This document shows positions 8,209-15,720 of a DNA stretch of 43,487 nucleotides, in pieces. How positions within the stretch are numbered: the first letter of the stretch is position 1; every line of letters begins with the position of its first letter. The stretch comes from Variovorax sp. Root318D1 (GTDB taxonomy: Bacteria > Pseudomonadota > Gammaproteobacteria > Burkholderiales > Burkholderiaceae_C), in contig NZ_LMCQ01000001.1 of the NCBI RefSeq assembly GCF_001424835.1, forward strand, positions 524,754-568,240. The letters are read 5' to 3'. The position numbers and the translations under genes are program-made. The notes below the pieces were generated by a model. It saw only the letters and a list, made by a program, of their open reading frames with translations. It did no database searches and was not told the DNA's origin.

Positions 8209-9105
8209 TCAGGCCTTGATCGAACCGAGCAGGCCGAGGCGGTCGAGCTCGCGCCGCAGGTCGAGGGCGTCGGCTTCGGGCAGCGGCAGGCGCGGCGCGC
8301 GCGGCTGGCCGACCGGCAGGCCCATCATTCCGAGTCCGTGCTTGGAGGCCGCGACATAGCGGTGGCCGCCGACCCAGCGCACGATCGGCAGCATTTCCTT
8401 GTAGAGGGCGAGGGCCGCGGGCATGTCCTGCTCGTCGGCGACCAGTTCGAACAGCCGCGCCGACATCTTCGGGATCAGGTTCGAGCAGACCGCGACCCAG
8501 CCCTGCGCGCCCAGCCAGAACGACTCGTAGCCCAGGATGCCCGCGAACACCGTCATGCGGTCGCCGCAGAGCTCGATGATGTCGCGCACTCGCGTCACCT
8601 CGAGCGTCGATTCCTTGATGTACCTGCAGTTGTCGATGCGCGAGAGCCGCGCCACCAGTTCCGGCTTGAGATCGACGTTCGCCGTCGCCGGATTGTTGTA
8701 AACCATGATCGGCACGCCGATCGCCTCGCCCACCTTGCGGTAGTGCGCGAACAGTTCGTCGTCGGTGGGCGTGCTGTAGAACGGCGGAATGATCATGACG
8801 CCGTCGGCGCCCATGGTCTCCGCCTCGCGGCTCAGCCGCACGCACTCGTCGGTCCACTCGGCGCCGGTGCCGATCAGCACGGGCACGCGTTTTGCTGCCG
8901 TCTGCACACAGGTCTCGATCACCAGCTGCCGCTCCTCGGCCGTCAACGACAGGAATTCGCCAGTACTGCCCAGGGGAATCAGCCCGTGGATCCCCTCTTC
9001 GATCTGCCAGTCGACGAGCCTCTTCAGGGCCGGCACGTCCACCTGCTTTCCGTCGGCGGTCATAGGGGTGATGAGCACCGTATAGGTGCCTCGGAACGCT
9101 GTCAT
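8209..9105 (-). CDS. DapA-family (dihydrodipicolinate synthase / N-acetylneuraminate lyase superfamily) enzyme
   Basis: 298 residues, a typical class I aldolase TIM barrel. Visible are GSTGEF (47-51, phosphate/carboxylate-binding loop), the catalytic Tyr in VYNNPA (Y136) and the Schiff-base Lys in RYIKES (K164). The family includes DHDPS, NanA, 2-keto-3-deoxy-gluconate aldolases and pyrroline-hydroxycarboxylate deaminase of hydroxyproline breakdown. Its place in a catabolic operon beside an HcnABC-like oxidase argues against a lysine-biosynthesis role and for a keto-acid aldolase or deaminase (inference). It is the first gene of the leftward unit, facing the divergent promoter. Confidence 0.88.
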   Translation of the reverse strand: MTAFRGTYTVLITPMTADGKQVDVPALKRLVDWQIEEGIHGLIPLGSTGEFLSLTAEERQLVIETCVQTAAKRVPVLIGTGAEWTDECVRLSREAETMGADGVMIIPPFYSTPTDDELFAHYRKVGEAIGVPIMVYNNPATANVDLKPELVARLSRIDNCRYIKESTLEVTRVRDIIELCGDRMTVFAGILGYESFWLGAQGWVAVCSNLIPKMSARLFELVADEQDMPAALALYKEMLPIVRWVGGHRYVAASKHGLGMMGLPVGQPRAPRLPLPEADALDLRRELDRLGLLGSIKA

Positions 9106-9143
9106 TCCAGTCCTTGTTGAAAAAATTGGGGCGACGAAGTATT

Positions 9144-9168
9144 TGTATACGTTCAGTATACGTATACA
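9144..9168. promoter_or_regulatory. Palindromic TGTATAC / GTATACA cluster, candidate GntR operator
   Basis: The divergent region holds TGTATAC (9144-9150), GTATAC (9156-9161) and GTATACA (9162-9168). The outer TGTATAC and GTATACA are perfect inverted repeats. The two inner copies form the perfect 12-bp palindrome GTATACGTATAC (9156-9167). Such TGTAtACA-type sites are typical of FCD-GntR operators. The site can serve both the leftward dapA-like unit (start 9105) and the rightward oxidase (start 9211). Binding by the local GntR protein is inferred. Confidence 0.6.
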
Positions 9169-9210
9169 TTAGACCATGTCCAAGTGGTTTTTTGCTTCGC
9201 ACCTGTTTCA

Positions 9211-12159
9211 ATGAGCGCCCGACTGACCCATTCCTCCATCGCTGCCGGCGGACGCCCGATCCGCTTCTGGTACGACGGCCAGCCCGTGGACGGTCTCGAG
9301 GGCGAAACCGTGGCTGCCGCGCTCGCGGCCAGCCATCTCCGGCAGATGCGGCACACGCAGGGCGGCGGACGCCGCGGCCTGTATTGCGGCATGGGCGCCT
9401 GCTTCGACTGCCTCGTGACCATCGACGGCCGGGCCAGCCAGCGCGCCTGCCTGACCAAGGCCGCGGACGGCCAGCAGATCCGCTCGGCCATGCCGGCGGG
9501 GACGTCTGCGGATCCATTGACGCAGCTGGCACCCGACGCGGGAGCCCGGCCGCTGGCGCGCGAGGTCGACGTGCTGGTGATCGGCGCCGGCCCGGCCGGT
9601 CTCTCGGCGGCGCTCGCGGCCCGGCGCGCGGGCGCCCGAGTGCTGGTGCTCGACGAGCGGCTGCAGTCCGGCGGCCAGTTCTTCAAGCCGCTGGCACCGT
9701 CGCACCAGGCCGCGACACCGCCGGACCGGCAGTTTGCGGACGGCCTGGCGCTGGAGCGCGAAGTGCTCGCCGCCGGCGTCACGATCCGGCAGGACGCGCA
9801 GGTCTGGGCCGCGTTTTCGCCGCACGACGTCAGCGCGCTGATCGACGGGCAGGCCACCCACATCCGATGCCGGCAGCTGGTGATCGCGCCGGGTGCCTAC
9901 GAGCGGCCGGTGCCCTTCCCGGGCTGGACGCTGCCGGGCGTGATGACCACCGGCGCCGCACAGACCCTGGCGCGGGCCTACCGCGTCGCGCCGGGACAGC
10001 GCGTGGTGATCGCCGGCAACGGACCGCTCAACCTGCAGCTGGCTGCGGAACTGCTCGCCGGCGGCGCCCAGGTCGTCGCAGTGCTCGAATCGGCGGCCCG
10101 CCCGTCCGCGCGCGACTGGCGCCAGCTGCTCGCCGCCGCCCGCACCGCGCCCGATCTGCTGCGCCAGGGCTGGGGCTACCTGCGGGAGCTGCGCGCCCAC
10201 AAGGTCCCGCTGCTGTGGGGCCATGCAGTGGTCGCCGCCGAAGGCGCGGCCGAGCTGCAGGCGGTGCAGGCGGCGCGGCTCGACGCCCAGGGCCGTGCCA
10301 CGCCTTCCCCGGCGCTGAGCTTCGAGGCCGACACGCTGTGCCTGGGCTACGGCTTCATCCCCTCGACCGAGCTGGCGCGCATGCTCGGCTGTGAACACCG
10401 TCTGGCCGACCGGCACCTGGGCTACCTCGCGACCGTGACGGGCACCGACGGCGCCACCAGCCTGCCCGGCGTGTTCGTGGTCGGCGACGGTGCCGACATG
10501 GGCGGCTCGCGCGTCGCATTGGCGCGCGGCACGCTGGCGGGCACGGCGGCGGCACGCAACATCGGCCTGACCGCCTCTGCACCGCCCGGCGCCGGGGATC
10601 GGCTGCGCCGCGCCGAGCGCTTCCAGCAGGCGCTGTGGTCGCTCTACCGGGCGCCGCCCGTGGCGCTGGCCACGGTCAGCGACGACACGCTGCTGTGCCG
10701 CTGCGAGGAGATCAGCTTCGGTTCGGTGCGCGAGCTGATCCGGGCCGGCCGCGACACGCTGGCCGCGCTGAAACGCAACACGCGGCTCGGCATGGGCCGC
10801 TGCCAAGGCCGCTATTGCGCGGTCACCGCGGCCAGGTTGATCGGCGAGACGACTGGACGCCCGACCGAGGTCGAGCAGTACTTCGCGCCGCGGCCGCCGG
10901 CCAGGCCGGTGCCCGCGGGCGCGCTCGGCTTCGAGAAGCCCGAATGGGGCGGCCACAAGCCGGCGATCACGCCGAACCTCGCGCGCCCTGTGGAGCGCGC
11001 GCCCTTTCACATCCTCCGCACCGACGTGCTGGTGATCGGCGCCGGCGTGCTCGGTTCCTGCCTGGGGTACTACCTGGCGAAGGCCGGCCAGGACGTGACG
11101 GTGGTCGACCGCGACGACATCAATCTGCAGGCCTCGGGCGCCAACGCGGGAAGCCTGCATGTCCAGCTGCTGTCTTTCGACTTCGGCGCCAAGGCGCAGC
11201 AAGGTGGCGGCCCGGCCGCGGCCACCCTGCCCCTCGGCCCGATGTCAGTGCGGCTCTGGCAGGAAATCCAGGCCGACTGCGGCGAAGAAGACCTCGAGAT
11301 CAAGATCACGGGCGGGCTGATGGTGGCCGACAGCGAGGCCGGCATGCGCTTCCTCGAGGCCAAGGCCGCACTCGAACGCAGCCATGGCATCGACGCGCAA
11401 GTCATCGACGGCGCTGAACTGCGCCGGCTCGCACCCGCGCTATCCGGAAAACTGCTGGGCGCCGACCTGTGCCCGATGGAAGGCAAGATCAACCCCCTGC
11501 GCGCGACCTATGCGGTGGCCTCGCGCGCGCAGCAGCAGGGCGCGCGCTTTCTGCGCGGCTGCGACGTCATGCGCATCGAACGCCGGCCGGGCAGCGGCGC
11601 CGGCTTCGTCGTTCACACCTCGCGCGGCACCATCCACGCAGGCCGCGTGGTGAACGCCAGCGGCGCCTGGTCGAGCACGGTCGGCGACATGCTCGGCATC
11701 AGGATTCCCGTCAAGGGCGCGCCGCTGCAGATGATCGTGACCGAGCCGGCGCCGCCGCTGGTCAATCACCTGGTCGCGCATGCCGACCGCCACCTGAGCC
11801 TCAAGCAGGCGGCCACCGGCGGCCTGCTGATCGGCGGCGGCTGGACGGCCGCCTTTCACGAAGGCATGCGCCTGAACCGAGCCGAGCGCGACAGCATCGA
11901 AGGAAGCCTCTGGGTCGCGCGCCAGGTGCTGCCGGCCGTGAGCGGGCTGCACATGGTGCGCTGCTGGGCCGGCATGAACGTCAACATCGACGGCGCGCCG
12001 ATCATCGGCGGCGTTGCCGGCCTGCCCGGCTTCTACAACGCCGTGACCTCCAACGGCTACACGCTGGCACCCATCACCGCTCACCTGGTGGCCGACCTGA
12101 TCGTGCGCGGCCGCACCGACATCGACATCACTCCTTTCCACATCGACCGCTTTCTTTGA
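9211..12159 (+). CDS. Fused HcnA-HcnB-HcnC-like amino-acid/opine dehydrogenase (2Fe-2S + FAD + BFD + DAO)
   Basis: 982 residues in one frame. (1) Residues 15-85 are an HcnA-type [2Fe-2S] domain with Cys 59, 64, 67 and 80. (2) About 118-480 is an HcnB-like pyridine-nucleotide-disulphide-oxidoreductase fold with DVLVIGAGPAG (FAD) and a second Rossmann segment VVIAGNGPLNLQLA. (3) About 494-540 is a BFD-like [2Fe-2S] domain with CRC and GRCQGRYC. (4) About 603-980 is a DAO-type FAD oxidase, VLVIGAGVLGSCLGYYLAKAG. Hydrogen cyanide synthase, opine oxidase and D-hydroxyproline dehydrogenase keep the equivalent parts as two or three subunits; here they form one chain. It likely oxidises a D-amino, N-alkylated or cyclic amino acid and passes electrons through the Fe-S centres (inference). 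ATG 9211 is preferred over a GTG at 9184. Confidence 0.88.
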   Translation: MSARLTHSSIAAGGRPIRFWYDGQPVDGLEGETVAAALAASHLRQMRHTQGGGRRGLYCGMGACFDCLVTIDGRASQRACLTKAADGQQIRSAMPAGTSADPLTQLAPDAGARPLAREVDVLVIGAGPAGLSAALAARRAGARVLVLDERLQSGGQFFKPLAPSHQAATPPDRQFADGLALEREVLAAGVTIRQDAQVWAAFSPHDVSALIDGQATHIRCRQLVIAPGAYERPVPFPGWTLPGVMTTGAAQTLARAYRVAPGQRVVIAGNGPLNLQLAAELLAGGAQVVAVLESAARPSARDWRQLLAAARTAPDLLRQGWGYLRELRAHKVPLLWGHAVVAAEGAAELQAVQAARLDAQGRATPSPALSFEADTLCLGYGFIPSTELARMLGCEHRLADRHLGYLATVTGTDGATSLPGVFVVGDGADMGGSRVALARGTLAGTAAARNIGLTASAPPGAGDRLRRAERFQQALWSLYRAPPVALATVSDDTLLCRCEEISFGSVRELIRAGRDTLAALKRNTRLGMGRCQGRYCAVTAARLIGETTGRPTEVEQYFAPRPPARPVPAGALGFEKPEWGGHKPAITPNLARPVERAPFHILRTDVLVIGAGVLGSCLGYYLAKAGQDVTVVDRDDINLQASGANAGSLHVQLLSFDFGAKAQQGGGPAAATLPLGPMSVRLWQEIQADCGEEDLEIKITGGLMVADSEAGMRFLEAKAALERSHGIDAQVIDGAELRRLAPALSGKLLGADLCPMEGKINPLRATYAVASRAQQQGARFLRGCDVMRIERRPGSGAGFVVHTSRGTIHAGRVVNASGAWSSTVGDMLGIRIPVKGAPLQMIVTEPAPPLVNHLVAHADRHLSLKQAATGGLLIGGGWTAAFHEGMRLNRAERDSIEGSLWVARQVLPAVSGLHMVRCWAGMNVNIDGAPIIGGVAGLPGFYNAVTSNGYTLAPITAHLVADLIVRGRTDIDITPFHIDRFL

Positions 12160-12163
12160 CGCC

Positions 12164-13441
12164 ATGACAGACCTTTCAACCGCGCGCGACACGCTGCGCC
12201 AATTCATCGACACCCATTTCGACCATCAGGTCCAAACCCTCGCGCGGCTGGTGCAATGCCCCTCCGACAACCCGCCCGGCGACTGCGCCCCGCATGCCGA
12301 ACTCACGGCCCGGCTGCTCGAGGCCATGGACCTGAAGGTCGAACGCCATCCGGTGCCGGCCGCATTCGCAGCGCAGCACGGCATGCTCAGCGTGACCAAC
12401 CTGATCGTGCGCGAGCGCTTTGGCGACGGGCCGGTGATTGCACTCAATGCACACGGCGACGTGGTGCCGCCCGGCTCAGGCTGGAGCGGTTCGCCCTATG
12501 GCGGCGAGGTGCGCGACGGCTGGCTGTACGGCCGCGGCGCCGCGGTCTCGAAGTCGGATTTCACGACCTACGCTTTCGCGATGCGTGCGCTCAGGCAGTT
12601 GCGGTCATCGGGCGCGCCACTGGCCGGCACGGTCGAGCTGCACTTGACCTACGACGAGGAAACCGGCGGCATGACCGGCCCGGCATGGATTCTTTCGCAG
12701 GGCCTGAGCCGGCCGGACTACGTGATATCGGCCGCCTTCTCGCATCACGTGGTGGTGGCGCACAACGGCTGCCTGCATCTGGAAGTGACGCTGCGCGGCA
12801 AGTCCGCCCATGCGGCGAGGCCCGACACCGGCGTCGACGCGATCGAGGCTTCGGCGACCTTGCTGCCGGCGCTCTACCACTATCGCGACCAGTTGGCGCA
12901 GCGGCCCTCGCAAACGCCTGGCATCACGCATCCGACGATGGTCGTCGGCCTGATCGAAGGCGGCATCAACACCAACGTGGTGGCCGACGCGCTGAGCCTG
13001 CGGATCGACCGCCGCATCGTGCCCGAAGAAGTGCCCGAGGACGTCGAGGCCGAACTGCGCCAGGTCATCGAGCAAGCCTGCGGCAGCCTGCCCGGCATCT
13101 CCGTCGAGATCCGGCAGATCCTGCTGGCCCGGCCTTTCGCGCCCGCCCCCGGCGCACAGGCCTTCGCGGAGCTGATGTGCCGCGAAGCCAGCGCCGTGAT
13201 GGGCAAGCCGGTCACGCCGATCGGCGTGCCGCTCTACACCGATGCACGGCTCTACAGCGAAGCCGGCATTCCGACCGTGATGTACGGCGCCGGTCCTGCG
13301 TCGCTGCTCGAAGCCAACGGCCATCGCGCCGACGAGCGCGTGCCGCTCGATGAACTGCACAAGGCAACTGTCGTCGTCGCCAACACGCTGCTGCAACTCC
13401 TGACCCAGCCGGAGAAATCACTGCTCGGGCCGACGCCATAG
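12164..13441 (+). CDS. M20-family (ArgE/DapE/acylase-like) hydrolase with altered metal ligands
   Basis: 425 residues. The ATG lies four bases after the oxidase stop, so the two are co-transcribed. M20 hallmarks present: AHGDVVPP (H97), YDEETGG (E165/E166, general base region), the dimerisation-domain start GKSAHAARPDTG, and a C-terminal ANGHRADERVP His. The loop that normally reads GRGAADMKG is GRGAAVSKSD, so Val128 occupies the place of the bridging Asp. The segment that usually contributes another acidic ligand reads ISAAFSHH. M20 enzymes remove acyl or carbamoyl groups from amino acids; beside a hydantoinase, an N-carbamoyl or N-acyl amino acid is a plausible substrate (inference). The last 24 bases overlap the convergent YbaN-like gene. 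Confidence 0.82.
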   Translation: MTDLSTARDTLRQFIDTHFDHQVQTLARLVQCPSDNPPGDCAPHAELTARLLEAMDLKVERHPVPAAFAAQHGMLSVTNLIVRERFGDGPVIALNAHGDVVPPGSGWSGSPYGGEVRDGWLYGRGAAVSKSDFTTYAFAMRALRQLRSSGAPLAGTVELHLTYDEETGGMTGPAWILSQGLSRPDYVISAAFSHHVVVAHNGCLHLEVTLRGKSAHAARPDTGVDAIEASATLLPALYHYRDQLAQRPSQTPGITHPTMVVGLIEGGINTNVVADALSLRIDRRIVPEEVPEDVEAELRQVIEQACGSLPGISVEIRQILLARPFAPAPGAQAFAELMCREASAVMGKPVTPIGVPLYTDARLYSEAGIPTVMYGAGPASLLEANGHRADERVPLDELHKATVVVANTLLQLLTQPEKSLLGPTP

Positions 13442-13792
13442 CCAGATTGCGACGGCCGCCATGAAGAGCGGTGCGCCAATCTTCACGGCGATGGATGCGC
13501 CGGTTGCCAGCAGCACAAGCGAGCTGAAGGTCATCATCACGGTCGCGGCCCACTTCGCGCGGCGCGGCACCGCGCCCCCTTCCTGCCAGCGCCGGATGTA
13601 CTCGCCGTAGCGGGGATGTTCGAGCAGCCAACGCTCCAGCGCCGGCCAGCCGTGGCCTGCCGCCCAGGCGGCCGCAAGCAGGAACGGCACCGTCGGCAGA
13701 ACCGGGAGAAAGGCACCCAGCAGGCCGAGTGCGACGAGCACCAGCGCCAGCACACGCCAGAGCAGCCGCGCGACGGGACCGGGAAGCCGCAT
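13418..13792 (-). CDS. YbaN-like inner-membrane protein (DUF454)
   Basis: 124 residues with two hydrophobic segments: LALVLVALGLLGAFLPVLPTVPFLL (residues about 15-40) and a C-terminal pair near FSSLVLLATGASIAV and APLFMAAVAIWLW. The motif GLLGAFLPVLPTVPFLLAAAW and the following HPRYGEYIRRW region are characteristic of DUF454/YbaN. Function is unknown. The start at 13792 (MRLPGPVARLLWRV) gives a normal N-terminus. The 3' end overlaps the convergent M20 gene by 24 bases. Confidence 0.82.
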   Translation of the reverse strand: MRLPGPVARLLWRVLALVLVALGLLGAFLPVLPTVPFLLAAAWAAGHGWPALERWLLEHPRYGEYIRRWQEGGAVPRRAKWAATVMMTFSSLVLLATGASIAVKIGAPLFMAAVAIWLWRRPEQ

Positions 13793-13901
13793 CAGGGAGC
13801 GCGCTCGCGGAGACGGTCTGCGGGGAACTGCGTGGCGGGCATCGACGGATGGTAAGCCAAGGGTCCACCGGAACGACGGCGAGCGCAAACCGGCGCGTGG
13901 G

Positions 13902-14474
13902 TCACCGCGCGCGGCCTGAGGTGGCATCGGACCCGTCGTCCTGGTTCCAGTAGCCGCCGTTCATCAGGCTGTCGCGCACCATGGCGCGGGCGCGATGCAG
14001 CCGGCTCTTCACCGCCTCGATGCTCAGACCCAGGCTTTCCGCCACTTCGGGCGCGGTCAGCTCCTCGACGTCGCGCAGGATCAGCGTGACGCGATAGGCC
14101 TCCGGGAGCGCGGCAATCGCCTTCGTCAGGTCGAGCCGAAGGTCGGTCGGAATCTGCGGCGCCGCCAGTTCGTCGGCGAGCGGCTCCGACAGCCGAGCGG
14201 CCGTGGCGGCGCTGCGCCTGAAGATCCGGTAGCACTCGCGCTCGACGATCCGGAACAGCCAGGTGGCAAAAGCGGCCACGGTGCCGAGCGTGCCGATCCT
14301 CCGGTGCAGCTGCCACAGCGCGAGCTGCACCGCGTCTTCGGCATCCTCGCTGTTGGCGCACGTGCGGCGCGCAAAGCGCTTGAGATCGGGCTGGCACGTG
14401 CGCAGCAGCTGCGAAAGCGCCCGTTCATCCCCCGCACAAGCGGCTTCGATCAGCGGCGCGGACGCACGGATCAT
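13902..14474 (-). CDS. ECF-type RNA polymerase sigma factor
   Basis: 190 residues. Region 2 is seen in QPDLKRFARRTC, DAEDAVQLALWQLHRRI and ATWLFRIVERECYR. Region 4 is seen in IAALPEAYRVTLILRDVEELTAPEVAESLG and SIEAVKSRLHRAR. There is no sensory C-terminal extension, only a short tail. The start codon overlaps the stop of the DUF2892 gene (ATGA at 14474-14471), so the two are translationally coupled. No obvious zinc-binding anti-sigma gene is adjacent; the small Cys-containing membrane protein upstream takes that position. Regulation of the divergent surface-structure genes is possible but unproven. Confidence 0.9.
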   Translation of the reverse strand: MIRASAPLIEAACAGDERALSQLLRTCQPDLKRFARRTCANSEDAEDAVQLALWQLHRRIGTLGTVAAFATWLFRIVERECYRIFRRSAATAARLSEPLADELAAPQIPTDLRLDLTKAIAALPEAYRVTLILRDVEELTAPEVAESLGLSIEAVKSRLHRARAMVRDSLMNGGYWNQDDGSDATSGRAR

Positions 14475-14701
14475 TTAAGCGGCCCGATGGCCCGGCGCCC
14501 GAGCATCGCGCAGGCAGGGCAGAACCCGACGATGGCCGTGGCACCGAGCATGGCCGCCACGGCGAAGCCCAGCACCCCGAGCGCTCCGGACGGCAGGAAA
14601 TAGATCGCGCCGAGCGCGGCGATGGCGCCCAGACACAGGCGGATTGCTCGTTCCCAGAGGGGAACGTTGCGTTTGAGATGTAACACGTTGCGGCTCTCCA
14701 T
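14471..14701 (-). CDS. DUF2892 inner-membrane protein
   Basis: 76 residues: a short basic N-terminus (HLKRNVPLWERAIRL) followed by two hydrophobic segments (LGAIAALGAIYFLPSG and VLGFAVAAMLGATAIVGF) and the Cys pair CPACAML. This is the DUF2892 pattern (YgaP transmembrane-like), common and functionally unassigned, sometimes linked to sulfur or thiol chemistry. The start ATGGAGAGC at 14701 is chosen for its fit to the family. An in-frame ATG three codons upstream is possible. It overlaps the sigma gene by ATGA. Confidence 0.8.
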   Translation of the reverse strand: MESRNVLHLKRNVPLWERAIRLCLGAIAALGAIYFLPSGALGVLGFAVAAMLGATAIVGFCPACAMLGRRAIGPLK

Positions 14702-14834
14702 GATGTTGACTTCTACATGGAGTGCTGCGTGAGGCTCGAAGGATTCAGCGAAGGAAAAAGAAATTGGTTGGGCAGCGGAAGTTAGTTGCTTGACCAGTGC
14801 CCGTTGCAGCGGCACGACAGATGGAGGCGGCGAA

Positions 14835-14907
14835 TTGTGTGACTTATTACCGAAGTTCACTTTCAGCAACACTCCACGCCAGAATGAGAACTTAATAACT
14901 CACACAA
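14835..14907. promoter_or_regulatory. 15-bp inverted repeat in the divergent sigma/pilin-like promoter
   Basis: Arm 1 is TTGTGTGACTTATTA at 14835-14849. Arm 2 is TAATAACTCACACAA at 14893-14907. They match as inverted repeats at 14 of 15 positions, separated by 43 bases. They lie in the 273-base AT-richer gap between the leftward DUF2892/sigma pair (start 14701) and the rightward pilin-like gene (start 14975). A pair of operator sites for a dimeric regulator acting on one or both directions is the simplest reading. Confidence 0.55.
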
Positions 14908-14974
14908 ATGTGATTGTTTAGTTACACTCGCGCCTGCCTCCGCCTTAATCCTTAGCCCAAAAGCACTCATTTTC

Positions 14975-15625
14975 ATGAAAAAACTTCTTCTGATCGCCGC
15001 AGTGGCCGCCACCGTGGCTCCCTTCGCCAGCCAGGCCGAATCGAACTTCGTGACGACCACCGGCTCGACGTCGCCGGCCGCCAGCGCCAAGCTCGACTTC
15101 AAGATTGTCGTTCCGAAGGTGCTGTTCCTGCAGGTCGGCACGGGCTCCAGCATGGCGGACAACACGACGGTGGATATGGTGACGTTCACCGTGCCCGCCA
15201 ACGGTATCGGTAACGGCACTGCGGTGGCAGGTACCGGCGGCAACCTCTCCGGCGGCGCCGTCACTGTTCGCGTGCTCGGCAACACTGGCGACGTCACCCT
15301 GTCCAACATTACCGCGGGCCAGCTCAGCAACGGCGTCAGCGGTGATCCGACTGTGCCATGGACCGACATCACCGTGACCGGCGGCGCTCTGGCGGCGACC
15401 ACAACCGGCTACACCAACGCCGCCATCGCCCACCCGCCCTTCAACAATGACGCGGCCGGCGGTGCATCGGCAACGGCCACCACCCTGACCGCATCGGGCG
15501 GCCTCGTGCGCCGCGAAGGCAGCTGGACCTTCGCCTATGCCAACACCTCCGTGATGCCGGCCGGCACCTACGGCGAGACGGAGGCAAACAAGGGCCGCGT
15601 GACCTACACCGCGACCGCCCCCTGA
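14975..15625 (+). CDS. Pilin-like secreted structural protein 1 of a chaperone-usher-like cluster
   Basis: 216 residues. Clear signal peptide MKKLLLIAAVAATVAPFASQA, probably cut after residue 21. The mature part is rich in Thr, Gly, Ala and Val with alternating hydrophobic strands, no Cys, and ends RVTYTATAP. It shares FLQVGTG near its N-terminus and a C-terminal SVMPAGTYGE..GRVTYTATAP block with the next gene product, so the two are paralogues. This composition and position before a periplasmic chaperone gene suggest the major fibre subunit (inference). No good Shine-Dalgarno precedes the ATG. A stem-loop follows the gene, as in many operons with a strongly expressed first pilin gene. Confidence 0.7.
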   Translation: MKKLLLIAAVAATVAPFASQAESNFVTTTGSTSPAASAKLDFKIVVPKVLFLQVGTGSSMADNTTVDMVTFTVPANGIGNGTAVAGTGGNLSGGAVTVRVLGNTGDVTLSNITAGQLSNGVSGDPTVPWTDITVTGGALAATTTGYTNAAIAHPPFNNDAAGGASATATTLTASGGLVRREGSWTFAYANTSVMPAGTYGETEANKGRVTYTATAP

Positions 15626-15672
15626 GCGCCAGCACAACCACCCGATAAGCGCGGCTTCCAACACACGATGAC

Positions 15673-15698
15673 CGAAGGCGGGCTGAGTCCTGCCTTCG
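15673..15698 (+). terminator. Stem-loop after pilin-like gene 1 (attenuator or mRNA stabiliser)
   Basis: CGAAGGCGGG (15673-15682), a six-base loop, then CCTGCCTTCG (15689-15698): ten pairs including one G-U. No T-run follows, so a strict intrinsic terminator is unlikely. A partial terminator or 3' stabilising hairpin between the first gene and the rest is more plausible. Confidence 0.5.
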
Positions 15699-15720
15699 CG
15701 ATTCGTTGAGAACGAGCGGC

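Noticed and set aside
7309..9120. 603-residue rightward ORF opposite the DapA-like and ABC genes
   Set aside because: Antisense shadow: the leftward frames show full family motifs, this one none.
9208..11202. 664-residue leftward ORF opposite the fused dehydrogenase
   Set aside because: Antisense shadow of a gene with complete domains; composition typical of such shadows.
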